Source: Aurantimonas coralicida DSM 14790 (GTDB lineage Bacteria > Pseudomonadota > Alphaproteobacteria > Rhizobiales > Rhizobiaceae). From it: DNA of 64,000 nucleotides. A program made the translations under genes and the position numbers. How positions within the stretch are numbered: the stretch's first letter is position 1; each line of letters starts with the position of its first letter. Location: assembly GCF_000421645.1 (NCBI RefSeq), contig NZ_ATXK01000002.1, positions 558,001 through 622,000 of the forward strand, in the 5' to 3' direction. This document shows, in pieces, positions 8,219 through 15,867 of the stretch. The notes under the pieces are model-generated. The model saw only the letters and a list, made by a program, of their open reading frames with translations. It did no database searches and was not told the origin of the DNA.

Positions 8219-9979
8219 TCACTTCACATCCGATTCATCGATCAGAGGATGCGCTCTAATATCTGACACGCGAATGCGCTCACAAAAATGATCGCCACCA
8301 GTTGCTCCGACAAGTTGACCACAAAAATCGGCAATTTCGTCGAGCGGAAGACGTCCGTCAATGCGACCCGCGATCAAGCTTTCTAGCAACTCGTTTGCTA
8401 TTTGCACGCGGACTACGTTATCAACGCTCGTTCTGACGTTATTCCAGAACGAGACGGCGGTAGCTAACGTAGGAACACAGCGCGCGAGCGTTAGGAGTAC
8501 GGTTGCATCGGAGGTCTCGCGAGAAAGATAATCCTGTATTGATGGATTGATGAAGTTGGCTATATTGCAATCAATAATTACAAATGAAGACTTCACCTCG
8601 CGAACTGTCTCGTCGAAGATCGCAGAACGCATTTGCTCCTGGGCGATAATATTGAATCCGACCATAGACTTTTCGAAGAAGATCCGGAGTTTATTTAGAT
8701 TTACGCCGGTTACTGGGTATATATCACGTTCGCAGAAGAAAAGGCAATAAAGCAGAACCTGGGCGCCTGTAGTTATGTGTTTTTTGAATGCCTTATCCCA
8801 AATCTTATCCGGATAATTGAGCGTCTGAAGGAATGCGTTTGGATATTCCGCTGGTGGAGTATCGCGTTGCCTCAATTCGTCGGTCATCCATTGTATTATG
8901 CGCGGCATGTAGTTGCTATGATCAACGATCCTGCGAACAGTATCTCCATCTAAAAGGCTCTGTATAGATTTCTCATCAATCTCTGAATGGTAGAGGTGAT
9001 TGTATAAGATTCTTGCCTTCAGCTCCCTAGTGTAGGTTGCGAGGTTGAGAACCATTTCTGAAAGCTCAACCTCTCTGTCATCAAGCGCTTCTGACTGGGT
9101 GCGAGCTGCGTGAAGGATGTAGGAGCGTGTCGTGAGAACGAATTTCTTTCGTTTGTCCTTATGTACCTTAGACATAAACTTGACGATTTTACTGTCGGCT
9201 CTGCCCAGCGACACGGGGTCGAGTCTGATTTTTCCAAGGAAGTCGTCGAACACAAAGATTTGGGATTTTTCACGGTGAAACGCGCGAAAACCTTCATCTA
9301 TTTTCGAAATCGCAACTAATTCCCAACCCGCTTCAATGTATCGCGCGGCGATAAACTGGGCCAGTGTTGTTTTCCCTACGCCAGGCGGGCCAGATACAAT
9401 CAAGTTGTGTGTCGCTTTGAGAATCTCTTCTGATCTCTGGAGGCTCGGGTTGACTACAAATATCTTGAGTATTCTCTCAATTTCGTCCGCGGTCGCTTCC
9501 GTAAACACGGCAATTTCGTTTGTCAAAAGCCTCTCGAGTACGGTAGCGCTGGACAGCCAAAGCTTGATATTCCGCCTCTCAACATCAGCATGAGCGGTAA
9601 TGTATGCGTTCATTTCTGACCGCCCCCAAACGTTCGGGGCCGTCACAGATGGGTGGTCCAGCAAGGAAACTATAGTAGATTTCCTTGCCACCGTAAGCGG
9701 CTGAGATGTTACGAAATAATATTCGGTCGGGTTCAGTGTGTGGACATTTTTCTTCTCTAGCTTCACGGCTTTCTTTAGATCGGACCATGTACTGTTTTTA
9801 TAGTGCTTAGCTTGTAAGACTATTTCATCACTCGCTCGGCTATGTCGGCCGTCAACTCCGCCGTCAGCTCCGACAGAAAATCTTTCGAACCTGAGGCCAG
9901 TTTCTGCGGAAACGAGATCAACACAGAGGCCTTCGAATTCAATCGGTGACAAGTTGGCGAAATCGTAACGGTCAGACAT
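8219..9979 (-). CDS. Truncated Mrr-like nuclease/STAND NTPase (5' portion)
   Basis: A 586-residue frame; residues 1 to about 575 are native and the last 11 (AHPLIDESDVK) are encoded by the IS630 end. The N-terminal nuclease domain shows D43 (ADGGVDG) and Q56-A57-K58, a PD-(D/E)XK variant of the Mrr type. A P-loop GPPGVGKTT lies at 197-205 with K203, followed by a Walker B-like FVFDD at 242-246 and KFVLTTRS, which resembles the arginine-finger/sensor region of STAND ATPases. About 186 C-terminal residues of the intact protein are missing, probably part of the sensor or regulatory module. A short product could still be made. Low GC and rare-codon use contrast with the flanking chromosome. Confidence 0.82.
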   Translation of the reverse strand: MSDRYDFANLSPIEFEGLCVDLVSAETGLRFERFSVGADGGVDGRHSRASDEIVLQAKHYKNSTWSDLKKAVKLEKKNVHTLNPTEYYFVTSQPLTVARKSTIVSLLDHPSVTAPNVWGRSEMNAYITAHADVERRNIKLWLSSATVLERLLTNEIAVFTEATADEIERILKIFVVNPSLQRSEEILKATHNLIVSGPPGVGKTTLAQFIAARYIEAGWELVAISKIDEGFRAFHREKSQIFVFDDFLGKIRLDPVSLGRADSKIVKFMSKVHKDKRKKFVLTTRSYILHAARTQSEALDDREVELSEMVLNLATYTRELKARILYNHLYHSEIDEKSIQSLLDGDTVRRIVDHSNYMPRIIQWMTDELRQRDTPPAEYPNAFLQTLNYPDKIWDKAFKKHITTGAQVLLYCLFFCERDIYPVTGVNLNKLRIFFEKSMVGFNIIAQEQMRSAIFDETVREVKSSFVIIDCNIANFINPSIQDYLSRETSDATVLLTLARCVPTLATAVSFWNNVRTSVDNVVRVQIANELLESLIAGRIDGRLPLDEIADFCGQLVGATGGDHFCERIRVSDIRAHPLIDESDVK

Positions 9980-10249
9980 CGAAAACTACTCCCAAGCGAG
10001 GAAGCGTAATGCTACCGATAAAGGTGGAACAATCCACCATTTCCTGGTCATTTCGGTGCTTGGGCTCATAGGTTCTGCAGCCGGATTGGCGATAGTGGCG
10101 CTTCAGAGGTCGTCGTTGACTCAAGTCGCGTTCCGGTGACGCCAATTTCGAGCGTGTGCGATTGCGTTAAAAGATTCCGTCGGCGGTACGTTAATTATTG
10201 CTGCTTTAAGTCCTTCTTTGCCCCCCTGTCCTCCGCCCCTCCATCCCCT
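9980..10249. other. Right edge of accessory insertion, no gene seen
   Basis: About 270 bases between the start of the split STAND gene and the adenosyltransferase. It includes a small GGTGGA-ACAA-TCCACC hairpin (10023-10038), 41 nt upstream of the STAND start codon, which could be an operator. Toward the right the DNA becomes C-rich (10221-10248), the mirror image of the G-rich block at the left edge. No open frame is convincing. Confidence 0.5.
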
Positions 10250-10276
10250 ATGATGTCGCCAAACCGGAGACATCAT
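10250..10276 (+). promoter_or_regulatory. Hairpin over the adenosyltransferase start codon
   Basis: ATGATGTC (10250-10257) is the exact reverse complement of GACATCAT (10269-10276), with an 11-nt loop. The downstream arm covers the first two bases of the ATG at 10275 and abuts the GGAGA ribosome-binding site. Such a stem could limit translation. It does not contain a cobalamin riboswitch B12-box. Confidence 0.4.
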
Positions 10277-10847
10277 GGTCAAGCTGAACAAGATCTACAC
10301 GCGCACCGGCGATGCCGGGGAGACGGGGCTCGGCAGTGGCGAGCGGCGGTTGAAGAGTGATCTGCGGGTCGAGACCTACGGCACGATCGACGAGCTCAAC
10401 GCCGTTCTCGGGCTGGTGCGGCTGCATGCCGAGGGCGAGCTCGACGCCATGCTGGCGCGCATCCAGAACGAATTGTTCGATCTCGGCGCGGAACTGGCGA
10501 CGCCGGAGACCGGCGAGCCTCTGCCCTACGAGCCGCTGAAGATCGTCGCCTCGCAGGTCGATGCGCTGGAGCGCGAGATCGACGCCATGAACGCGCGGCT
10601 GGAGCCGCTGAAGAGCTTCGTCTTGCCGGCCGGCTCGCCCGCCGCCACCCATCTGCACCATGCCCGCACCGTGGCGCGGCGGGCCGAGCGGCTGATGGTC
10701 GCTTTGGCGAAGAAGGACGGCGAGACGGTCGCCGAGGTGGCGCTGCGCTACGTCAACCGCCTGTCCGACCATCTGTTCGTCGCCGGCCGCATTGCCAATG
10801 ACGACGGCAGGGCGGATGTTCTGTGGGTGCCCGGCGCCAGCCGCTGA
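10275..10847 (+). CDS. pduO: Cob(I)yrinic acid a,c-diamide adenosyltransferase, PduO type
   Basis: A 190-residue ATP:cob(I)alamin adenosyltransferase of the PduO/MMAB family, which transfers the adenosyl group of ATP to Co(I) to give adenosylcobalamin. The ATP-binding N-terminus is clear (YTRTGDAGETGLGSGERR), as are SFVLPAGSP in the middle and RYVNRLSDHLFV near the C-terminus. Length fits the family. It starts at the first ATG with GGAGA just upstream, inside a small hairpin. CobS/CobT of the same pathway are 36 kb away. The gene marks the right boundary of the accessory insertion. Confidence 0.95.
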   Translation: MVKLNKIYTRTGDAGETGLGSGERRLKSDLRVETYGTIDELNAVLGLVRLHAEGELDAMLARIQNELFDLGAELATPETGEPLPYEPLKIVASQVDALEREIDAMNARLEPLKSFVLPAGSPAATHLHHARTVARRAERLMVALAKKDGETVAEVALRYVNRLSDHLFVAGRIANDDGRADVLWVPGASR

Positions 10848-11045
10848 GGCGGCGGGATCGCCGACGCGGGGCGCACGGCCGGGACGGTTCGCGGCCCGGC
10901 GGCGTCTCCGGGTGAGGGGGCTGGCGTGGCGCGGCGGGCCGGGCGTCGGCGGTGACAGGGGGGCGCGGACGGTCGCGGGCGCAGTGGTTTCGGCTTGCGC
11001 TTTGGTCGGGAGCCCCGGCCTGGAGCCCTCCGGTCGAAAGCCGTT

Positions 11046-11085
11046 GGCCAAAAGCCCCCGGCCAAAAGTCCCCCGGCCAAGAGCC
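11046..11085 (+). repeat. Short tandem repeat before rhomboid gene
   Basis: Nearly three copies of a 14-15 bp unit, GGCCAAAAGCCCCC with small variations (starts at 11046, 11060 and 11075). The third merges into the ribosome-binding region of the rhomboid gene. Confidence 0.5.
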
Positions 11086-11098
11086 TGAAAGGTCCACC

Positions 11099-11836
11099 GT
11101 GTTCGTCCCCTTCTACGACGCCAACCGCCTGCGTCATATCCGCTTCCAGTATGTGACGGTGGGGCTGATCGCGGCCAATGCGCTGGTCTATCTGTTGGCC
11201 AAGGCGAGCGGCGAGACCGGGGCGTTCCTGTCGGCCTTCGAGATCTCCTACGGCTTCATCCCGGCGGTGGTGAACGGCTATGCCGAGCTGCCGCCGGCCT
11301 ATGTGGCGGTGCCGGGCTGGCTGAACTTCCTGACCTATTCCTTCCTGCATCTCGACATCTGGCATATCGGCGGCAACATGCTGTTCCTCTGGGTGTTCGG
11401 CGACAATGTCGAGGACGCCTTCGGCCATGTGAAGTTCCTCGTCTTCTATCTCGCCTGCGCGGCGGCGGGGGCGGGGCTGCATGCGCTGATGTTTCCCGGC
11501 TCGGAGGCGACGCTGATCGGCGCGTCCGGGGCGGTGTCGGGCGTCGCGGCGGCCTATCTGATGCTGCATCCAAGGGTCTGGGTCTGGGTGCTGGCCTTCG
11601 GGCGCATTCCGCTGAACCTGCCGGCCTGGCTGCTGCTGATGGTGTGGATCGGCCTGCAGTTCGTGCTGTTCGCGTCGGGCGCCGAGGACGTGTCCTATGC
11701 CGCCCATGCCGGCGGCATCCTGGCCGGGGCGGCACTGACGCTGGTGCTGCGCCGGCGCGGCGTGGTGCTGTTCGACCGGCAGATCCAGACGCCGCGGGCG
11801 GTGGAGCTGGAGCCCAGCGACACCGGGCGATCGTGA
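11099..11836 (+). CDS. Rhomboid family intramembrane serine protease
   Basis: A 245-residue polytopic membrane protein. The catalytic serine is S143 in GASGAVSG and the catalytic histidine is H203 in AAHAGG; HIGGNMLFLWVFGDNVED near residue 89 is the usual second conserved block of bacterial rhomboids. It should cleave membrane-spanning substrates within the bilayer; targets are unknown. The start is GTG at 11099 with GAAAGG 6 nt upstream; an upstream ATG at 10952 would add 49 implausible Arg/Pro-rich residues. It follows the adenosyltransferase in the same direction with about 250 nt between them. Confidence 0.92.
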   Translation: MFVPFYDANRLRHIRFQYVTVGLIAANALVYLLAKASGETGAFLSAFEISYGFIPAVVNGYAELPPAYVAVPGWLNFLTYSFLHLDIWHIGGNMLFLWVFGDNVEDAFGHVKFLVFYLACAAAGAGLHALMFPGSEATLIGASGAVSGVAAAYLMLHPRVWVWVLAFGRIPLNLPAWLLLMVWIGLQFVLFASGAEDVSYAAHAGGILAGAALTLVLRRRGVVLFDRQIQTPRAVELEPSDTGRS

Positions 11837-11895
11837 CCCGGCACTTGCAAGATCGGCGCGGGAACCGCACAAGGCCGCTACGAGACCGCGAAATT

Positions 11896-11922
11896 TTGAC
11901 CATTACGTAAAAGTCAGATATC
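11896..11922 (+). promoter_or_regulatory. Possible promoter for etfBA
   Basis: TTGACC (11896-11901) is a fair -35. A weak -10-like GATATC or TATCGC lies 15-17 nt later. The region is locally AT-rich and lies about 115 nt before the etfB start. Confidence 0.3.
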
Positions 11923-12036
11923 GCTCGCGGCCAATCGGCTCCGGTCGCCTGCGCGGATATCGCGACGGCGACGCCGGGCCGGGCAGGACATGAGGCTTTC
12001 GGGCGCTCGGCGCCCAAAAAGGGAGAGACACGACCG

Positions 12037-12786
12037 ATGAAGGTTCTCGTCGCAGTCAAGCGCGTCGTCGACTACAACGTGAAGATCCGGGTCAAGCCGG
12101 ACGGCACGGGCGTCGACCTCGCCAACGTCAAGATGAGCATGAACCCCTTCGACGAGATTGCCGTCGAGGAGGCGATCCGCCTGAAGGAAGCCGGCACGGT
12201 GACGGAGATCGTCGCGGTGTCCGTCGGCCCGCAGCAGGCGCAGGAGACGATCCGCACGGCGCTCGCCATGGGCGCCGACCGCGGCATCCTGGTCAAGACC
12301 GACCAGCCGACCGAGCCGCTGGCCGTCGCCAAGATCCTCAAGGGCGTCGTCGAGGCCGAGAGCCCGGACCTCGTCATTCTCGGCAAGCAGGCGATCGACG
12401 ACGACTGCAACCAGACCGGCCAGATGCTGGCGGCGCTGCTCGGCTGGAGCCAGGGCACCTTCGCCAACAAGATCGAGCTGACCGACGGCAAGGCGACCGT
12501 GACCCGCGAGGTCGATGGCGGCCTGCAGACCGTGGCGCTGAAGATGCCGGCGATCGTGACGACCGACCTGCGCCTCAACGAGCCGCGCTACGCCTCGCTG
12601 CCGAACATCATGAAGGCCAAGAAGAAGCCGCTCGAGGAGAAGTCGCCGGACGATTTCGGCGTCGACATCGCGCCGCGGCTGGAAATCCTGAAGACCGCCG
12701 AGCCGGGCAAGCGCGAGGCCGGCATCAAGGTCGAGAGCGTCGACGTTTTGGTCGACAAGCTGAAGAACGAAGCCGGCGTGCTCTGA
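12037..12786 (+). CDS. etfB: Electron transfer flavoprotein subunit beta
   Basis: A 249-residue ETF small subunit, opening [19 protein letters not shown] as in other alphaproteobacterial EtfB. It carries the AMP-binding side of the heterodimer; DDDCNQTGQ near residue 125 is the typical nucleotide-site stretch. Together with EtfA it shuttles electrons from acyl-CoA dehydrogenases to the quinone pool through ETF-QO. The RBS GGGAGAG precedes the ATG. etfA follows after 83 nt. Confidence 0.96.
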   Translation: MKVLVAVKRVVDYNVKIRVKPDGTGVDLANVKMSMNPFDEIAVEEAIRLKEAGTVTEIVAVSVGPQQAQETIRTALAMGADRGILVKTDQPTEPLAVAKILKGVVEAESPDLVILGKQAIDDDCNQTGQMLAALLGWSQGTFANKIELTDGKATVTREVDGGLQTVALKMPAIVTTDLRLNEPRYASLPNIMKAKKKPLEEKSPDDFGVDIAPRLEILKTAEPGKREAGIKVESVDVLVDKLKNEAGVL

Positions 12787-12869
12787 GCACGCGCCTTGAA
12801 GGATTGGATGCCGGCCGGCCGCGCGCGGAACGCGCAGGCGACCGCCGGATGCCAGGGAGACCCGCGATC

Positions 12870-13799
12870 ATGACCACGCTTCTCATCGCCGAACACGACA
12901 ACCAGACCCTGTCCGAGCAGACCGCCAAGGCGCTGACCGCCGCCGCCCAGATGGGCGGTGACGTGCATGTGCTCGTCGCCGGTTCAGGCTCGACCGCCGT
13001 CGCCGAGGCCGCCGGCCAGCTGGGCGGCGTCGCCAAGGTGCTGCATGCCGATGCCGAGGCTTATGCCCACGGCCTCGCCGAGCCGCTGGCCGACCTCGTC
13101 GTCAGGCTCGCCGAGGGCTACGACGCCATCGTCGCGCCGGCCACCACCGCCGGCAAGAACGTCGCGCCGCGCATCGCCGCGCTGCTCGACGTGATGCAGA
13201 TCTCCGACGTCGTCGTCGTCGAGGGCGCCGACACCTTCCAGCGGCCGATCTATGCCGGCAACGCCATCCAGACGGTGAAGTCGACCGACGCCAAGAAGGT
13301 GATCACCGTGCGCACCTCCGGCTTCCAGGCCGCCGGCACCGGCGGTTCGGCAACTGTCGAGGCGGTTGACGCGGCCGGCGATCCGGGCCTGTCGACCTTC
13401 GTCGAGGAAAAGCTCGCCCACAGCGAGCGGCCGGAGCTGACCAGTGCCAAGATCATCCTGTCGGGTGGCCGCGCGCTGGGCTCCAAGGAGAAGTTCGACG
13501 AGGTGCTGCTGCCCGTCGCCGACAAGCTCGGCGCGGCGATCGGCGCCTCGCGGGCGGCGGTCGATGCCGGCTACGCCCCGAACGACTGGCAGGTCGGCCA
13601 GACCGGCAAGGTCGTGGCGCCCGATCTCTACATCGCCGTCGGCATCTCCGGCGCCATCCAGCACCTGGCCGGCATGAAGGATTCCAAGATCATCGTCGCC
13701 ATCAACAAGGACGAGGAAGCGCCGATCTTCCAGGTCGCCGATTACGGCCTCGTCGGCGATCTGTTCCAGATCCTGCCCGAGCTGAAGGACAAGCTCTGA
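12870..13799 (+). CDS. etfA: Electron transfer flavoprotein subunit alpha
   Basis: A 309-residue ETF large subunit. The C-terminal FAD-binding domain is plain: the conserved run from [19 protein letters not shown] through [18 protein letters not shown] lies at about residues 250-290. The ATG at 12870 has AGGGA upstream and gives the family start [11 protein letters not shown]; an upstream in-frame ATG at 12804 adds 22 unrelated residues. It forms an operon with etfB and probably the following dehydrogenase. Confidence 0.95.
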   Translation: MTTLLIAEHDNQTLSEQTAKALTAAAQMGGDVHVLVAGSGSTAVAEAAGQLGGVAKVLHADAEAYAHGLAEPLADLVVRLAEGYDAIVAPATTAGKNVAPRIAALLDVMQISDVVVVEGADTFQRPIYAGNAIQTVKSTDAKKVITVRTSGFQAAGTGGSATVEAVDAAGDPGLSTFVEEKLAHSERPELTSAKIILSGGRALGSKEKFDEVLLPVADKLGAAIGASRAAVDAGYAPNDWQVGQTGKVVAPDLYIAVGISGAIQHLAGMKDSKIIVAINKDEEAPIFQVADYGLVGDLFQILPELKDKL

Positions 13800-13805
13800 G
13801 CGTCC

Positions 13806-13834
13806 GGCGCGCGGCTTTGACGAAGCCGCGCGCC
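13806..13834 (+). other. Strong 12-bp hairpin between etfA and hbd
   Basis: GGCGCGCGGCTT (13806-13817) is perfectly complementary to 13823-13834 with a 5-nt loop. There is no U-tract, so it is either a Rho-assisted terminator, an mRNA-stabilising stem at the end of etfBA, or a REP-type element. Confidence 0.5.
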
Positions 13835-13878
13835 GCCGCTAGGTTCGCGACGCAACATCGAAGGTGAGCGAAGGCGCG

Positions 13879-14760
13879 ATGGCGGACAGTATCAAGCACG
13901 TTGGCATCGTCGGCGCGGGGCAGATGGGCTCCGGCATCGCCCATGTCTCGGCCCTCGCCGGCTACGGCGTGACGCTCTACGACATCGCCGAGGACCGCAC
14001 GAGCGCCGGCCGCGACAAGATCGCCGCCACCCTCGACCGCCAGCTCGCCTCGCAGAAGATCACGCCGGCCGACCGCGACGCGGCGATGGCGCGGATCACC
14101 ACCACCACCGACACGGCGGCGCTCGGCACCGCCGATCTCGTCATCGAGGCGGCGACCGAGGACGAGACGGTCAAGCGCAAGATCTACCGCGAGATCTGCC
14201 CGCATCTGGCGCCCGGCGCGATCCTGGCCACCAACACCTCGTCGATCTCCATCACCCGGCTGGCCTCGGCCACCGACCGCCCCGAGCGGTTCATGGGCAT
14301 CCACTTCATGAACCCGGTGCCGGTGATGAAGCTGGTCGAGCTGGTGCGCGGCATCGCCACCGAGGACGCGACCTTCGAATCGGCGCGCCACTACGTGACC
14401 GCCCTCGACAAGACGATCAGCGTCTCGGAGGATTTCCCGGCCTTCATCGTCAACCGCATCCTCCTGCCGATGATCAACGAGGCGATCTACGTGCTCTACG
14501 AGGGCGTCGGCTCGGTCGAATCCATCGACACCGCCATGAAGCTGGGCGCCAACCATCCGATGGGCCCGCTGCAGCTCGCCGATTTCATCGGCCTGGATAC
14601 CTGCCTGTCGATCATGCAGGTGCTGCATGACGGGCTGGCCGATTCCAAATACCGGCCCTGTCCGCTGTTGGTGAAATATGTCGAGGCCGGCTGGCTCGGC
14701 CGCAAGGCCGGCCGCGGCTTCTACGACTATCGCGGCGAGACGCCGGTCCCGACACGGTAG
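13879..14760 (+). CDS. hbd: 3-hydroxybutyryl-CoA dehydrogenase
   Basis: A 293-residue NAD(P)-dependent dehydrogenase interconverting acetoacetyl-CoA and 3-hydroxybutyryl-CoA. The Rossmann fingerprint GAGQMGSGIAHV is at the N-terminus. The NTSSIS catalytic-region run, the FMNPVPVMKLVEL block and the C-terminal NRILLPMINEAIYVL dimer domain follow. Length matches stand-alone HBD (about 290). ATG 13879 with GAAGG close upstream is preferred; GTG at 13864 would add 5 residues. The product can feed fatty acid or polyhydroxybutyrate metabolism, with ETF handling electrons from related acyl-CoA steps. Confidence 0.93.
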   Translation: MADSIKHVGIVGAGQMGSGIAHVSALAGYGVTLYDIAEDRTSAGRDKIAATLDRQLASQKITPADRDAAMARITTTTDTAALGTADLVIEAATEDETVKRKIYREICPHLAPGAILATNTSSISITRLASATDRPERFMGIHFMNPVPVMKLVELVRGIATEDATFESARHYVTALDKTISVSEDFPAFIVNRILLPMINEAIYVLYEGVGSVESIDTAMKLGANHPMGPLQLADFIGLDTCLSIMQVLHDGLADSKYRPCPLLVKYVEAGWLGRKAGRGFYDYRGETPVPTR

Positions 14761-14769
14761 GCGGCGCGG

Positions 14770-15027
14770 TCACGGTGCCGCAATCGCCTCGATCGTCAGG
14801 GGCGGACCGGCATGATGCGCGTTGAGCGTCCCGAACGTGTCTTCGAGACTGCCGAGCGGCCGACTGGGATCCGGGCGGGCTCCGGGCGCTGCGGCGCTGA
14901 GGCTGACCCTGCCTTTCGGATCGAGCTTCACGGCAAGACTTTCGCCAGGATTCACGCCGAGATGGTCGAGCACAGTCCGGTCGAGGGTGACCGCGCCTCT
15001 CTTCGTGACGGTCAGGAAGGTTGTCAT
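14770..15027 (-). CDS. AbrB/SpoVT-type DNA-binding protein (antitoxin-like)
   Basis: An 85-residue protein whose first 45 residues form a swapped-hairpin AbrB domain (TVTKRGAVTLDRTVLDHLGV and then GESLAVKLDPKGRVSL). Proteins of this size are usually antitoxins that repress their own operon. No toxin gene (PIN or MazF type) is adjacent, so it is an orphan or a free-standing regulator. The C-terminal 35 residues, rich in Pro and Gly, could be a degraded toxin-binding tail. ATG at 15027 with GGGAGA upstream is chosen over an earlier in-frame ATG at 15069. The stop lies 10 nt from that of the convergent hbd. Confidence 0.7.
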   Translation of the reverse strand: MTTFLTVTKRGAVTLDRTVLDHLGVNPGESLAVKLDPKGRVSLSAAAPGARPDPSRPLGSLEDTFGTLNAHHAGPPLTIEAIAAP

Positions 15028-15146
15028 CGCGCTTTCTCCCGGTAGTCCGGAAGCGTAAGCCGCCAGCATGTCAGGACAACAGGCTCGCGAGGATGCTGGT
15101 GTGGCCGGTCGCTATTGCGAGGGCGCAGCAGCCGAAGGGTGATGAA

Positions 15147-15173
15147 CCGGGCGACCGGAAGAAGACCGCCCGG
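15147..15173 (-). terminator. Terminator-like hairpin after the 67-residue HTH gene
   Basis: CCGGGCG (15147-15153) pairs with CGCCCGG (15167-15173) around a 13-nt loop, 12 nt beyond the stop on the minus strand. Only a short T pair follows. Confidence 0.35.
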
Positions 15174-15184
15174 AACAATCAGGG

Positions 15185-15388
15185 CTAGGCTGCTCGTCGG
15201 CGCATCACCGCCTCGTCGTAGCTGCCTACGTGGGTCTTGTGGTTCTTGATCTCGCTTACCCGATCCTGGTCCACATCGAAGTGGGCTGCGATCCTGTTCA
15301 AGAACCAGCCATCCATAATCATGAGATGAATCTGGATGGCCCCCTCTCTCGTGATGGTACGAGAAGGTTTGTTGTGGTCATGCGTCAT
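15185..15388 (-). CDS. Small HTH-like protein, function unknown
   Basis: A 67-residue basic protein. Residues about 12-55 (EGAIQIHLMIMDGWFLNRIA then HFDVDQDRVSEIKNHKTH) have the spacing of a homeodomain-like helix-turn-helix: a helix, a turn at FDVDQ and a recognition helix RVSEIKNHK. I recall similar short proteins in rhizobial accessory DNA, with no known function. ATG at 15388 has AAGGAAC upstream; the longer frame to 15652 is not protein-like. It lies in the second accessory patch. Confidence 0.6.
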   Translation of the reverse strand: MTHDHNKPSRTITREGAIQIHLMIMDGWFLNRIAAHFDVDQDRVSEIKNHKTHVGSYDEAVMRRRAA

Positions 15389-15867
15389 CGTTAGAGTTCC
15401 TTGACTCTTGCAACGATGCCGAGCTTGACGAGTTGGGACAATTGACTCACAAAGGAGTCGGCAACAGCCCACTACCCCGCGCGCGGCACCAACCACGCGG
15501 GCTAAATGAGAAGGCTCCGTAGCTTGCCGGCGCGGAGCCTTTTTCATTTCATCAAGCAAAGACGTAGCCGGAGTCCGGATGAGTTGGCAAGGCGCGCGGA
15601 GGCGCGCCCCCAACCTAGACCGGCGACGTTCGCATAACCTCTTGATACTCATAAAGGTTCGGTGGTTCCTCCCAGCCCAACCTGCTGTTGCGTCACGTGC
15701 AACAACGCTTCTTCATACGCCGGACCTGCCTGATTCGCCAGCCATGCTGCGACGCACCCGATTCGCGAGCGCACTCAGATTGATAGCCCCCTCCTGCGAG
15801 TTTGGGGTCAGTGAGGCTGACCATGGGGCAACCAATCGCCGGCGAAGACAGCAATTCGCGCTTCGAC
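15389..15867. other. Gene-free accessory stretch
   Basis: About 480 bases without a convincing gene. It contains a plus-strand intrinsic terminator (15511-15544) with no identifiable gene in front of it and a GGCGCGC-type hairpin near 15590-15604. Short frames on both strands lack ribosome-binding sites and family resemblance. Confidence 0.5.
15511..15544 (+). terminator. Intrinsic terminator with no evident gene
   Basis: AAGGCTCCG (15511-15519) pairs exactly with CGGAGCCTT (15533-15541), giving a 9-bp stem with a 13-nt loop, followed by a T-run to 15544 on the plus strand. No coding gene ends upstream on that strand, so it may close a small RNA or be left over from a deleted gene. Confidence 0.65.

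Larger units (their letters stand above)
7214..8256 (-). mobile_element. IS630-family insertion sequence, 1043 bp
   Basis: The boundaries come from three matching signs. A TA dinucleotide lies on each side (7212-7213 and 8257-8258). The ends read inward as GAGCAGATCC and GAGCGCATCC (8 of 10 identical). Deleting the element with one TA restores the host reading frame exactly. TA targets and 1.0-1.2 kb length are characteristic of the IS630/Tc1-mariner group. It contains one transposase gene in two overlapping frames. Its outer end supplies the last residues and stop codon of the truncated upstream gene product. Confidence 0.9.
6649..9979 (-). pseudogene. Mrr-like nuclease/STAND NTPase gene split by an IS630 element
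   Basis: Read on the minus strand from 9979 to 6649, this is one gene interrupted at 7212-8258. Joining ...GATAT-TA to GAAGTC... after removing the 1043-bp element and one TA copy gives an uninterrupted frame of 762 codons (761 residues), passing from ...RIRVSDI into RSLFWINEPYLPSL.... The intact protein would have a PD-(D/E)XK/Mrr-like nuclease (about 1-130), a STAND-type NTPase core (about 150-470) and a C-terminal region ending in an acidic tail. From memory the closest family description is restriction endonuclease-like plus nSTAND3. Such proteins are candidate anti-phage sensors that couple recognition to nucleic-acid cleavage. In this genome the locus is probably inactivated. Codon use and GC content differ visibly from the neighbours, supporting transfer. 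Confidence 0.85.

Noticed and set aside
8219-8256. Native C-terminus of the nuclease/STAND protein
   Set aside because: The last 11 codons lie inside the IS630 terminal repeat region; the true frame continues beyond the element.
10100-10275. Cobalamin riboswitch before the adenosyltransferase
   Set aside because: No B12-box (GCCACTG-type) or multi-stem leader; the leader is mostly accessory DNA plus one short hairpin.
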